The translations under genes were made by a program, and so were the position numbers. Positions 1 to 8,798 of a stretch of 64,000 nucleotides of DNA are shown here, one piece after another (the first letter of the stretch is position 1; every line of letters begins with the position of its first letter). The stretch covers positions 11,639-75,638 of the forward strand of contig CAYXIJ010000009.1 of the NCBI GenBank assembly GCA_964465375.1, read 5' to 3'. The stretch is from CAJWKT01 sp964465375 (GTDB lineage: Bacteria; Pseudomonadota; Gammaproteobacteria; Steroidobacterales; Rariloculaceae). Under the pieces are notes generated by a model. The model was not told where the DNA came from, did no database searches, and saw only the letters and a list, made by a program, of their open reading frames with translations.

Positions 1-1419
1 GCTTCCCACCATCAGGGTCGCTTCGCCCTTATCGGCTACCCATACCTCGTCTCCCGCAGCATTTAAATCACAAGCATATGGACCGGTTCCCGTAGGCCTT
101 ACCCATTCGATGTTGCCAGTGTCTACGTTAATCTTGCTGATATTGTTCGAGCCCGTGCTTGGCACAAACATGTATTCACTTTCCTTGTCGAAACAGATCC
201 AATCAGCGCGGTAACCTGGGTGGGGATATTCCTGTATAGCTTCCCAATTTTCTGGATCAAGTTTTACGATCCATGAGGTTGGAAAATTTTTGAGTTCACC
301 GCGCATTGTTCTTTGTGCAGCAAAATAACCATATCCGATGGGTTCCATGAGTACGAAGATGTATTGGTTATCTGTCCATGCTGTATAACTTCTTCCGCCT
401 AAATCTTCATCGCGCACACCACCCACAATCTTGTCGGACTGGGTATCAAATAAAAATACACTCAATCCATTTGGGTCGGTTGCGAAAGTATCGACCAAAA
501 GATAACGATCTTGAAATATTTGGGCATGATGCATTCTTCCGCCAATTTGTAATTGCTTGACTGGTTGGAGAGTCAAGGCATCAGCTTTTAGCAACGTTGC
601 CGGGCTCAGTGGGCTTTGCGGGCCAGTCCCTTCGGGCTCTTTTGCGCCAACGATGTAAACGTACCGTCCATCCGGACTCATTGCAGTGGTATGAACGGAG
701 CTGCGCAGCCTAATGGGTAGCTCGTGATGAGCAATGATTTCGTGGGAGACTGCATCACCAACCACAATTTTCATAGCCTGAGGGGCAAGGGTCTCGCCAG
801 TTTCTGGGTTCATAGTTCCCCTTGTTCCCGTATTTTCGTAGAAATAAGTTCTGCCTGCCTCCGGAGCAAATTTTGGCTCACCAGGATCAAATTCGGCTAA
901 CAACTCCACGTCATAGGTTCGCTTGAGGCTACCCTGCATGGCGCGCGCCTGCCAAGACTCGAGCACTAAGGAGAAGGGATCAGTAGCCTGAGCTTCGATG
1001 GTCCTTTCTGCTCTTAGCGTTTGTACTTCCAGCTCGGATTGAGTGCCTAGGAAGACTTCTGTTTGAAGTACGTTTACATCGACCGATTCAATCGGTACCC
1101 CATTTAGCTGCAGAATAAAAGACGATAGGGCGATGAGATCCTGTCTAGATGCCCTCAATCTATTGGCTATTTCAGCCATTTCTGGGTTTGTGTGTAGTTG
1201 ATATGCAATTTCGGAAGGCTGTGGATTAAAAACCAAGGATGGCGCAAGGAGGCTGCCTTCCGCACTTTCCCCATGACAATCAGCACATGAGTCTTCCAGG
1301 TAGAATAGCTCCTGTCCTCTCTCTATGAGCTCGGTTACGCTCAATGAACTATCTTTTGTGGCGTCATCAGCGCAGGATGTCACGACGCAGGCTGAGGTCA
1401 GAATCAGCAGCAGTCGCAT
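1..1419 (-). CDS. Cytochrome c-beta-propeller lipoprotein, C-terminus cut by window edge
   Basis: The reading frame opens at an ATG ending at 1419, three bases after an AAAGG-type ribosome site, and stays open for 473 codons to the left edge, so the C-terminus lies outside. The first 16 residues form a short lipoprotein signal with a VTSC lipobox (Cys16). A CxxCH haem motif follows at residues 45-49 (CADCH), then a monohaem cytochrome c domain and, from about residue 170, YVTN/YncE-like propeller repeats. It is clearly paralogous to the protein at 6857-8596: shared stretches include FDPGEPKF, YFYEN, MSPDGRYVYIVG and YTAWTDNQYI. I infer an envelope electron-transfer or haem-dependent enzyme; the substrate is unknown. 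It is transcribed away from the genes at 1679-8789 across a 259-base AT-rich spacer that probably holds both promoters. Confidence 0.88.
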   Translation of the reverse strand, partial: MRLLLILTSACVVTSCADDATKDSSLSVTELIERGQELFYLEDSCADCHGESAEGSLLAPSLVFNPQPSEIAYQLHTNPEMAEIANRLRASRQDLIALSSFILQLNGVPIESVDVNVLQTEVFLGTQSELEVQTLRAERTIEAQATDPFSLVLESWQARAMQGSLKRTYDVELLAEFDPGEPKFAPEAGRTYFYENTGTRGTMNPETGETLAPQAMKIVVGDAVSHEIIAHHELPIRLRSSVHTTAMSPDGRYVYIVGAKEPEGTGPQSPLSPATLLKADALTLQPVKQLQIGGRMHHAQIFQDRYLLVDTFATDPNGLSVFLFDTQSDKIVGGVRDEDLGGRSYTAWTDNQYIFVLMEPIGYGYFAAQRTMRGELKNFPTSWIVKLDPENWEAIQEYPHPGYRADWICFDKESEYMFVPSTGSNNISKINVDTGNIEWVRPTGTGPYACDLNAAGDEVWVADKGEATLMVGS

Positions 1420-1678
1420 TTTCCTTTCTTTTAGCACTACACTACCCCTCTATAGGTCTTGCAAATGGACAGTAAGGTTTGTTGCTGTAATTAAAATAAA
1501 TATTACTTAATTCATGCGATTAAATAATTTTTCTAGAACTATTATTATATTTCATTAGTTATTATTAAATATTGTTCATGTTTCCGCTACAATAAACTAA
1601 CGCCGATAAATAGTTTAAAGAAAAAGGCGTCCTCGTTAAGAAAATTGGTTCATAAATCATTAAACATAAGGTGGACCT

Positions 1679-2902
1679 ATGATTAGTCTGAGTAGAGCCG
1701 CAATGTGGTTGATAGCCACGATTTTTGTACTCTCGAGCATTCTTCTATCTGCTTGTGGGCAGAGGGATGGTGGGGAGGTATCCCAAGTCGAGCCTGAGGA
1801 GGTTACGCACTCTCCGGCAATGCCGCCGGATGCGATTCCGACTTTTTCTACCGATAATATAGCCCGGAAAGGTTTTTTCTATGTGGGGGGTGAGTACGTA
1901 GGTGATCCGCCCATCATGGGTGGCCAGATGTATGTGGATGTATGGCAGCCCCATGAAATTACCCAGCCGTACCCTGTATTAATTTTTCACGGCAATGGTC
2001 AGACTGGGGTTGATTGGCAGCAGACACCAGATGGGAGAGCTGGCTGGGCTTATTATTTAATAGATCAGGGGTATGCCGTGTACATGGTTGATTATCCGGC
2101 GCGCGGGCGTTCCACATATATTCCTGAGAGGTTTGCAGACAGTGTCCATGGTGGCCTCGGAATCAGAACGGCAGAGCAGCTAGAAACCATCTGGACAAAC
2201 GTGGAGGAGAAGGGCAATTTCCCATTAAATAATAATCACACACAGTGGCCAGGCGAGGGGAAGCCAGGCGATCCAATCTTTGATGATTTTATTAAGACCC
2301 AAGTCCAGTTCGCCGGCGAGAGCACCCGGTTGGCGCGTCTTGCAGCTATGGAATTACTTGACGAAATCGGACCTGTTATTTTGCTAACGCATTCCCAGGG
2401 AGGGGGGGTTGGATTTGGTGTTGCTGACGGGAGGCCCGAACAAGTGAAGGGCTTGATCACGGTAGAGCCGGGCGGACCCCAAATTGGGCGGGTTAGCACT
2501 GCCGATGTTGCCTATACTGGAGCCCCCGCAAACAGTTGGGGTCCAGTTAATTATCCACTTACCTATGATCCGCCAGTGGATGACCCATCCGAACTAATCA
2601 CCTATCTAGAAGCTGAAGCAGATCAGCCTGGAGAGGTGCCTTGCTACTTACAGGAAGAACCGGCACGGCAACTTATAAATATGAAGGAGATCCCGGTTCT
2701 GTCGATCTCTGCCGACGGTACCTACCACAGAGTCTTTGACGCATGCATACCAAAGTGGCTGAATCAAGCGGGGGTTAAAACAGATTTCATTCGGCTGGAA
2801 GATGTAGGTATTAGCGGCAATGGACATATGATGATGCTTGAATTAAATAGTGATGACATCATCGAGTTTATTCATGAATGGATTCAAGAGAATGTTAGTT
2901 AG
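1679..2902 (+). CDS. Alpha/beta-hydrolase lipoprotein (first copy)
   Basis: A 407-residue exported esterase-like protein. The signal peptide ends in a lipobox (LLSAC, Cys26), so it should be anchored in the outer or inner membrane facing the periplasm. An oxyanion-type HGNGQTG stretch lies at 104-110, the nucleophile elbow THSQGG places Ser239 as nucleophile, and GNGHMMM (His383) near the C-terminus supplies the catalytic histidine; the acid is not resolved (Glu264 or Asp346 are candidates). The start ATG follows AAGGTGG at 1668-1674. It is paralogous to the hydrolase at 4246-5406 and is followed after 13 bases by an NHL propeller lipoprotein, an arrangement that is repeated directly downstream. 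The substrate is unknown. Confidence 0.87.
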   Translation: MISLSRAAMWLIATIFVLSSILLSACGQRDGGEVSQVEPEEVTHSPAMPPDAIPTFSTDNIARKGFFYVGGEYVGDPPIMGGQMYVDVWQPHEITQPYPVLIFHGNGQTGVDWQQTPDGRAGWAYYLIDQGYAVYMVDYPARGRSTYIPERFADSVHGGLGIRTAEQLETIWTNVEEKGNFPLNNNHTQWPGEGKPGDPIFDDFIKTQVQFAGESTRLARLAAMELLDEIGPVILLTHSQGGGVGFGVADGRPEQVKGLITVEPGGPQIGRVSTADVAYTGAPANSWGPVNYPLTYDPPVDDPSELITYLEAEADQPGEVPCYLQEEPARQLINMKEIPVLSISADGTYHRVFDACIPKWLNQAGVKTDFIRLEDVGISGNGHMMMLELNSDDIIEFIHEWIQENVS

Positions 2903-2915
2903 GAGGGGGCTGCCA

Positions 2916-4208
2916 ATGTTTAAAGACATCCGTACAGTTATAACGAAGAGTAACAGTAGCCTCATTGCTATTGTGATATTTGCTACTTTGCTATCAGCCT
3001 GTGAGCAAGAAATGACACAGGTCGCAGAAGTTGTTGACTCAGGTTTTGCTGCGATTCCGGGCCAGAAGGGTGGTCAGGATATGTTTGGACCTTATGAGGT
3101 TGTAGAGGGTTGGCCACAGGACTTGGCTGAGCTGCCCGACCACGGGGGTTGGACTTACGGAGCTGGACAGAGCATTTTTGCTGAGAGTCCTGACCGTGTT
3201 TTCATACTGCATCGGGGTGAATTGCCCAATATTGAACGTCCGCCTGCAACAGTCTATCCCGAGGTGGGTCCTGCTCTTTCTTTTCCCGTTGCTCAGGTAC
3301 CCTGGCGTAACGCATCAGTGGGTCCTCGGGCGAGTCTGCCGGGTGCGCTGGACGGTGATGACACAGACCGTGGAGAGCACGGTGTAGATCACCGCTGGGA
3401 GCACTGTCTGGTGGTTGTTGATCGGGATGGCAATATCATCGAGGAATGGACGCAGTGGGACGAACTTTTTAGGAGGCCTCACTACGTCACTATCAATCCC
3501 TATGACCCCGAAAAACACGTATGGGTTGTAGATGATTTTCGGCATGCTGTTTTTAAATTCACCAATGATGGCAGTGAATTGGTTCAGACGATCGGTACAC
3601 CGAACGTATCGGGTGACGATGAGACCCATTTTTTCCGGCCGACATTTTTAGCATTTTTGCCGGATGCCATGTTTGTGGCCGACGGCTATGCGAATACTCG
3701 GGTTGTGAAATTCGACCACGATGGTAACTATCTTACAACCTGGGGAGAGCGAGGGAATCCTCCTAACGAGACGCGACCCGGCTTCATGAATAATGTTCAT
3801 GGTGTAGCAGTTGACGCTGAGACACAGCGAGTCTTTGTTAATGACCGAGCCAACAACCGTGTGCAGGTGTTTAGTGATGATGGCGAGTATTTAGATGAGT
3901 GGAGCTTTGGGCCCGAGCCTACGGACATTCACCTCTTTTACATTGGCGCTGATCGCGTGCTTTGGGCAGCTGACCGGGCAACGACCAAGATTCTGGGCTA
4001 TGACCTAGAAGGAAATTTCCTTTATTCCTGGGGCGTTTTGGGTGATTTCCCTGGTGCGCAATGGGGTGTTCACGGTTTAAGTGTGGACCAAGAGGGCAAT
4101 TTTTACGTGGCCGAGGTGGGCAATGGACGTGTCCAAAAATATCGGCCGAGAGCAGGAGCAAGACCCGAGACTATGATTGGAAAGCCAATCTACGCAGCCT
4201 GGAATTAG
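2916..4208 (+). CDS. NHL beta-propeller lipoprotein, peptidyl-hydroxyglycine amidating lyase-like (first copy)
   Basis: The ATG at 2916 is chosen because AGGAGGGGG lies just upstream; an earlier in-frame ATG at 2850 sits inside the preceding gene. The product has 430 residues with a lipoprotein signal (LLSAC, Cys29). A conserved head (GGQDMFGPYEVVEGWP, then IFAESPDRVF and RGELPN) precedes NHL-type blades with repeated YVADGYxNTRVVKFDxDG-like units. Histidines open two blades (NVHGVAV and WGVHGLSV), as do the metal-binding histidines in the lyase domain of peptidylglycine alpha-amidating monooxygenase. The family is commonly labelled lyase-like, but amidating activity is not shown for such bacterial proteins. 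It follows the hydrolase at 1679 by 13 bases and is paralogous to the protein at 5457. Confidence 0.85.
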   Translation: MFKDIRTVITKSNSSLIAIVIFATLLSACEQEMTQVAEVVDSGFAAIPGQKGGQDMFGPYEVVEGWPQDLAELPDHGGWTYGAGQSIFAESPDRVFILHRGELPNIERPPATVYPEVGPALSFPVAQVPWRNASVGPRASLPGALDGDDTDRGEHGVDHRWEHCLVVVDRDGNIIEEWTQWDELFRRPHYVTINPYDPEKHVWVVDDFRHAVFKFTNDGSELVQTIGTPNVSGDDETHFFRPTFLAFLPDAMFVADGYANTRVVKFDHDGNYLTTWGERGNPPNETRPGFMNNVHGVAVDAETQRVFVNDRANNRVQVFSDDGEYLDEWSFGPEPTDIHLFYIGADRVLWAADRATTKILGYDLEGNFLYSWGVLGDFPGAQWGVHGLSVDQEGNFYVAEVGNGRVQKYRPRAGARPETMIGKPIYAAWN

Positions 4209-4245
4209 GCAAATTGAGGGTGTGCACATTAAGAGGAAAAGAATT

Positions 4246-5406
4246 ATGCACTCGAAAATAATGAAGTTCACAAAAGTAGTATCGATTGCTGCATACTGCA
4301 CAATGGGATACGGAGCATACGCTCAGACACCACCGGACTCGATACCCACAGTCTCCTTGGATAACGTTGCTCGCCATGGTTTTTTCTATGCGGGTGGAGA
4401 GTATGTGGGAGATGCTGGACAGGAAACCATGGGTGGAGCCATGTATGTGGAGGTCATGGTCCCTAAAGAAATACAGCATCCTTACCCAGTTGTCTTTTTG
4501 CATGGGGCTGGACAAACGGGAGTCGATTTTTTGCAAACACCCGATGGTCGGCCTGGTTGGGCTTATGATTTTCTAGATATGGGCTATGTCGTTTATATAC
4601 AGGATTTTCCTGCCCGGGGACGATCTCAGTATGTACCTGGCGTGGATGGTGACATGAATATTCGAAATGCGCCTAACATTGAGCAGGTTTTTACGGCTTC
4701 TGCTGCAACGGCCGATTTTCCACAGGCGAGCAAGCATACACAGTGGCCGGGCACGGGACGCATGGGTGACCCAGTTTTTGACGACTTTATGCGGACACAG
4801 GTGGCGTTCATTGGTGGCCGGCAAGCGCAGTTGACCATTGATGCCAATGTTGCACTACTAGATATGATTGGTACGCCAGTCATCCTTTTGACGCATTCTC
4901 AGGGGGGTTGGTTTGGCTGGAATATTGCCGATGAGCGACCGGACCAAGTGGTGGCTATCGTCACACTAGAGCCAGCCGCCCCGCCTATCCGCGGGGTAGA
5001 CACTACAAATGTAGTGTACCGGGAGCGCGGCGGACTCGCTTGGGGGGTAGGCAATACACCAATTACCTATGACCCTCCGGCCGGAGATGCTTCGGAGTTA
5101 CAAGTTGTTATAGAGGATCAAGCAGATGGAGAAGGGCTTGTGCCTTGTTATGTTCAACAGGAACCTGCACGCCAATTAGTGAATCTGACCCATATCCCGG
5201 TCCTCTTCATGAACGGCGAGGCGGGTTACCATCGGATTTTTGATCACTGTCTTGCTAGGTGGCTCAATCAGGCCGGCGTCCAGACCGAGTATGTGCGAAT
5301 GGAAGATGTTGGACTGACAGGCAATGGGCATATGATGATGCTCGAAGAGAACAGTGCAGAAATTGCTGAGTACATCGGAGGATGGCTGGAAAGTAATCTC
5401 GATTAA
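4246..5406 (+). CDS. Exported alpha/beta hydrolase (second copy)
   Basis: The start is set at ATG 4246, eight bases after AAGAGGA (4231-4237); the frame is open further upstream but overlaps the preceding gene. The 386-residue product has a cleavable signal peptide (AYA before Gln27) rather than the lipobox of its paralogue at 1679, so it is probably soluble in the periplasm. Ser218 in THSQGG is the likely nucleophile and His362 in GNGHMMM the likely base. Blocks shared with the first copy include GFFYxGGEYVGD, GQTGVD, QTPDGRxGWAY, PARGRS, HTQWPG and CYxQxEPARQL. The pair of hydrolase and propeller genes therefore arose by tandem duplication and the copies now differ in membrane attachment. 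Confidence 0.86.
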   Translation: MHSKIMKFTKVVSIAAYCTMGYGAYAQTPPDSIPTVSLDNVARHGFFYAGGEYVGDAGQETMGGAMYVEVMVPKEIQHPYPVVFLHGAGQTGVDFLQTPDGRPGWAYDFLDMGYVVYIQDFPARGRSQYVPGVDGDMNIRNAPNIEQVFTASAATADFPQASKHTQWPGTGRMGDPVFDDFMRTQVAFIGGRQAQLTIDANVALLDMIGTPVILLTHSQGGWFGWNIADERPDQVVAIVTLEPAAPPIRGVDTTNVVYRERGGLAWGVGNTPITYDPPAGDASELQVVIEDQADGEGLVPCYVQQEPARQLVNLTHIPVLFMNGEAGYHRIFDHCLARWLNQAGVQTEYVRMEDVGLTGNGHMMMLEENSAEIAEYIGGWLESNLD

Positions 5407-5456
5407 TAATGACTATTTTTCTTTCGGCTGCGCCATCTTTTGCTTAGGAGAGAATG

Positions 5457-6752
5457 ATGAAGAAATATTTCCTGTTACCCATCTTGGTTACCTGTGGTTT
5501 GGTGGTTGCTTGTAGCGGAAATGATCAAGACGGATCTGTAGATATGCCTGCTTCTGCGACAAGTTATGCTGCTGTGACGGGCCAGATTGGCGGACAGGAT
5601 GTTTTGGGTGGTTATGAGGCTGTGGTTGGGTGGCCAAAAGATATTGCTGAACAGCCAGGTCACGAGGATTGGACCTGGGGCGCAGGACAGAGCATTTTTG
5701 CGGAGAGCCCAGACAGAATTTATGCATTGCAGCGGGGAGAATTGCCCAATATAGATCGTCCCGCGACCCAATATCTTAGGGATATTGCACCCAGCCTGTC
5801 TTTTCCAATCGGCCGATTGCCTTGGCGGGATGCCACAGCCGCGAGCCTTCCAGCCAATGGTGGTACTGGTTCCTTAGCGGAGGAGGGTATTACGGCTTGG
5901 GAGGCAAGAGGACTTGAGATAGGAGTAGATGCCCGCTGGGAGCACTGTATTGTAGTGTTTGATGGCGAAGGCAATATGATTGAGGCTTGGACCCAATGGG
6001 ACGATATGCTGCAGAGGCCGCACTTCGTTGCTATTAGTCCTTATGACCCCGAGAAACACGTCTGGGTTGTTGACGACCATAAGCACGTTATACATAAATT
6101 TACGAATGACGGCAGTGAGCTTGTTCAGTCCATAGGTACCTATGGGGAGTTGGGGGACGATGAAACTCATTTCAATCGCCCAAGTTTTATGGATTGGGCG
6201 CCCGACGGTAGCTTTTATGTGGCGGATGGATACAACGGCACGCGCGTTGTAAAGTTTGACAAGGATGGGAACTATCTTCTGGAATGGGGCGAGGCTGGCC
6301 AGCGTGGCGGAGAGACGCGGCCCAGTTATTGGCATAACGTACACGGCATTGCCGTTCATGCCGAGACGGGACGTGTATTTGTAAATGACAGAAGCAATGA
6401 TCGGATTCAGGTCTTCGATGAAAATGGTAACTATCTCTACGAATGGAGTATTGGGGAGAACCCTGCGGATGTTCATGATTTCATGATTACAGCGGACGGG
6501 TTTCTTTGGGCCGCAGACCGCGGTACCAACCAAATGGTTAAATACGATTTGGATGGCCGGTTCCTGTACAGCTGGGGCACATGGGGTAATTTCCCAGGCG
6601 GTATGTGGGGTGTACACGGCATCAGTGTGGACCAGGAAGGGAATTTCTATGTGGCTGAAGTTGATAACGGGGGTTTTCAAAAATATCGACCCCGGGAAAA
6701 CGCTAATCCTGATTACTTAGTTGGGCCCCCAGTACGATCGGCTTGGGAATAA
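5457..6752 (+). CDS. NHL beta-propeller lipoprotein, peptidyl-hydroxyglycine amidating lyase-like (second copy)
   Basis: Two adjacent ATGs (5454, 5457) follow TTAGGAG; 5457 has the better six-base spacing and gives 431 residues. The lipobox is VVAC (Cys19). The same head (GGQDVLGGYEAVVGWP, AGQSIFAESPDRIY, RGELPN) and the same NHL blades as in the protein at 2916 are present, including the blade-opening histidines in NVHGIAV and WGVHGISV. A loop around residues 120-150 (the run containing ASLPANGGTGSLAEEG) is longer than in the first copy. It lies 50 bases after the second hydrolase, mirroring the first pair. The function is inferred only from fold: a metal-binding six-bladed propeller acting outside the cytoplasm, perhaps as a lyase. 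Confidence 0.85.
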   Translation: MKKYFLLPILVTCGLVVACSGNDQDGSVDMPASATSYAAVTGQIGGQDVLGGYEAVVGWPKDIAEQPGHEDWTWGAGQSIFAESPDRIYALQRGELPNIDRPATQYLRDIAPSLSFPIGRLPWRDATAASLPANGGTGSLAEEGITAWEARGLEIGVDARWEHCIVVFDGEGNMIEAWTQWDDMLQRPHFVAISPYDPEKHVWVVDDHKHVIHKFTNDGSELVQSIGTYGELGDDETHFNRPSFMDWAPDGSFYVADGYNGTRVVKFDKDGNYLLEWGEAGQRGGETRPSYWHNVHGIAVHAETGRVFVNDRSNDRIQVFDENGNYLYEWSIGENPADVHDFMITADGFLWAADRGTNQMVKYDLDGRFLYSWGTWGNFPGGMWGVHGISVDQEGNFYVAEVDNGGFQKYRPRENANPDYLVGPPVRSAWE

Positions 6753-6856
6753 GAGAAAAAAATATAGCCAAACCAACCAGCTTAAGCAGCGTGCTAATGG
6801 TCGCGGGTCTTTATTTTCTCGTATGACGGGCAGCTTGATCTCGGTGGAGGTTTGAA

Positions 6857-8596
6857 GTGACCAATCATCTGGGTTTATTGCTTGCACTGAGCCTTATATC
6901 TATCCGCATTTCGGCACAACAGCCCGTTGAGGTTTTGGTGGAGCGTGGCCGGGGTATTTTTCATGCGAGTCCGGTAGGTTGCTGGGTATGTCACGGGGAG
7001 GACGCTCAGGGCCTCGTAGGGCCCACCTTGCACTTTGGTCCTACCCCAGTGGATATTTTTGATCAGCTTGAGAGTAATCCTATGATGGCGGTCATCGTGA
7101 CCGAGCTAAATCTCAATGACGAAGACCTAATGTCTCTTTCCATGTATATCCGTTCATTAGCAGGACTACCCCTAGATGATAGGTTGCCGGCGCAGTGGCT
7201 TGAGGTGCTGAATCAAGCAAAGGCTGCCCAGGCCAATCAACTGCAATTCAAGAAAACACAGCGGGACCTAATTGTTGAATCTATAGAGTCCTTTGGTTCG
7301 GTTTTAACAAGCTGGGAGCGGCGTGCCAACGAAGGCAGTCTTAAGAGTCATTATGATACGCGTATCACTGCTACATTTGATGCGGGTGAGCCTAAGTTTA
7401 CGCCTGAGGCGAATCATACGTATTTCTACGAAAATATTGGCACGAATGCGAAGCCTGCAGTTTTGCACGAAGGTTACATTCCGCCGCTATCTAACCGAGT
7501 GGTGGTGGGTGACGCCCAAACCAAGGAAGTCATAGCTAGTTATTTATTCCCTGCCGAGCTTAGAAATGCAGTTCATACCAGCGTGATGTCGCCCGATGGC
7601 AAATATGCCTACATTGTCGGTCCCCGAGAACTTGGGCCTGACGGTATTCCGGATCCGGCAGGCGCTCAAACCATTATTAAGGTGGATGCGGTTACCTTAC
7701 AGCCGGTGAAACAAATTACTGTTGGCGGACGACTACACCATGGGCAGATTTTTCAGGAAAAATACCTGCTTTTAGATATGTTTAATCGAGATCCGAATGG
7801 TTTAGCTGTTATGTTGTACGATCCCTCAACAGACACTGTAGTAGGTGGGGCCAAAGACATTGATTTGGGGGGTATGGTTTATACCGCCTGGACGGATAAT
7901 GAGTTTATCTATGCTTTGATGGAGCCCGCTGGTTACGGGCCGGGCCGCGCAACTGGAGCCAGAGCCGCGGCTAACCTTTATCAGGGTACATTGATGGCAC
8001 TAAGGCCTTTCTGGATGGCGAAAATTGACCCTGAAACATGGGAGGTCGTGAAAGAATATCCTTTGCCGGGGTATAGGGGTACTTGGGGGAACATATATTC
8101 AAAAAAACAATTCATCTATGTCACCATGTCGGGATCTTCCAACGTCACTAAGATTAATATCGAGACAGGTGCTGTTGTGTGGACTAGTGCTACGGGCCCG
8201 GGCCCTTTCGGGAGCACGCTTACTGCTAACGAGGAGGAGATTTGGGTTGCTTCTAAAGGTGAGGGCATGGGTGAATTTGGCCGCACAATCACGGTTCTGG
8301 AAACTGGAACGGGACGTATTTTGGCAACTTTATTTGCCGCATACGAGATGGATCACGTGTTGTTGTCTCCTAATGGTAAAGAGATTTGGGCAACCAGTAA
8401 TGGTGAGGGCCGGATTTTAGTATACGACACTGCAACTCGAGAGCAGACTCATGTGATTGATATGCCAGAGTATGGTGATGCGCATGGACTCATCTGGGTA
8501 CACTACGATAGCGAGGGACGCTCACGGGTTGTGCGTGATCAAGGGGGATTTCATGGTGGCGTGAATCCCGTCACCGGTGCCGTCATCAACTACTGA
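6857..8596 (+). CDS. Exported monohaem cytochrome c fused to beta-propeller
   Basis: Translation probably starts at the GTG at 6857, six bases after GGTGGAGG (6843-6850); no in-frame ATG fits. The 579-residue protein has a signal peptide (cleavage near ISA20), a haem c motif CWVCH at 42-46, a possible axial Met at 76 or 77, and an all-beta C-terminal part with YncE/YVTN-like blades (MSPDGKYAYIVG, VTMSGSSNVTKIN, LLSPNGKEIWATSNG). The fused architecture recalls haem-propeller oxidoreductases such as cd1-type enzymes, but I see no specific d1 or quinone signature. It closes the plus-strand gene group that starts at 1679 and is the paralogue of the truncated protein at 1-1419. Confidence 0.87.
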   Translation: MTNHLGLLLALSLISIRISAQQPVEVLVERGRGIFHASPVGCWVCHGEDAQGLVGPTLHFGPTPVDIFDQLESNPMMAVIVTELNLNDEDLMSLSMYIRSLAGLPLDDRLPAQWLEVLNQAKAAQANQLQFKKTQRDLIVESIESFGSVLTSWERRANEGSLKSHYDTRITATFDAGEPKFTPEANHTYFYENIGTNAKPAVLHEGYIPPLSNRVVVGDAQTKEVIASYLFPAELRNAVHTSVMSPDGKYAYIVGPRELGPDGIPDPAGAQTIIKVDAVTLQPVKQITVGGRLHHGQIFQEKYLLLDMFNRDPNGLAVMLYDPSTDTVVGGAKDIDLGGMVYTAWTDNEFIYALMEPAGYGPGRATGARAAANLYQGTLMALRPFWMAKIDPETWEVVKEYPLPGYRGTWGNIYSKKQFIYVTMSGSSNVTKINIETGAVVWTSATGPGPFGSTLTANEEEIWVASKGEGMGEFGRTITVLETGTGRILATLFAAYEMDHVLLSPNGKEIWATSNGEGRILVYDTATREQTHVIDMPEYGDAHGLIWVHYDSEGRSRVVRDQGGFHGGVNPVTGAVINY

Positions 8597-8615
8597 TGTT
8601 AGTCGAGGGAATGCG

Positions 8616-8789
8616 ATGAAAAAAAGGGTAATTGTATTGGTAGTCCATGTAGTTGTAGCGCTGGTAGTTGGCTTTTTGATTGGACGACAGTTTTCTGCAT
8701 CCAATGAATGCCCAGAAGCTCAAGCAACTTTTAATTCACCAGTTTTTGTGGCTTGCCTGGAGCCTGACCAAACCAACCGTGTTAGTTAA
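8616..8789 (+). CDS. Small single-pass membrane protein (57 aa), unknown
   Basis: A short frame with ATG at 8616 placed five bases after GAGGGA (8605-8610) and 19 bases after the cytochrome-propeller gene, so it is probably its last cotranscribed gene. The product begins MKKR, then has one strongly hydrophobic helix (about residues 5-23), then a short hydrophilic tail with two cysteines 15 residues apart. It could be an uncleaved inner-membrane peptide or an assembly factor for the neighbouring cytochrome. I do not recognise the family. Confidence 0.5.
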   Translation: MKKRVIVLVVHVVVALVVGFLIGRQFSASNECPEAQATFNSPVFVACLEPDQTNRVS

Positions 8790-8798
8790 GAGTGGGAT

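Noticed and set aside
4177..4245. Earlier start for the second alpha/beta hydrolase
   Set aside because: It would overlap the preceding propeller gene and bury the signal peptide; the ATG at 4246 has a proper ribosome site.
5874..6680. 268-codon open frame on the minus strand inside the second NHL gene
   Set aside because: It is fully antisense to a clearly coding lipoprotein gene, has no recognisable domain, and its length follows from codon bias on the plus strand.
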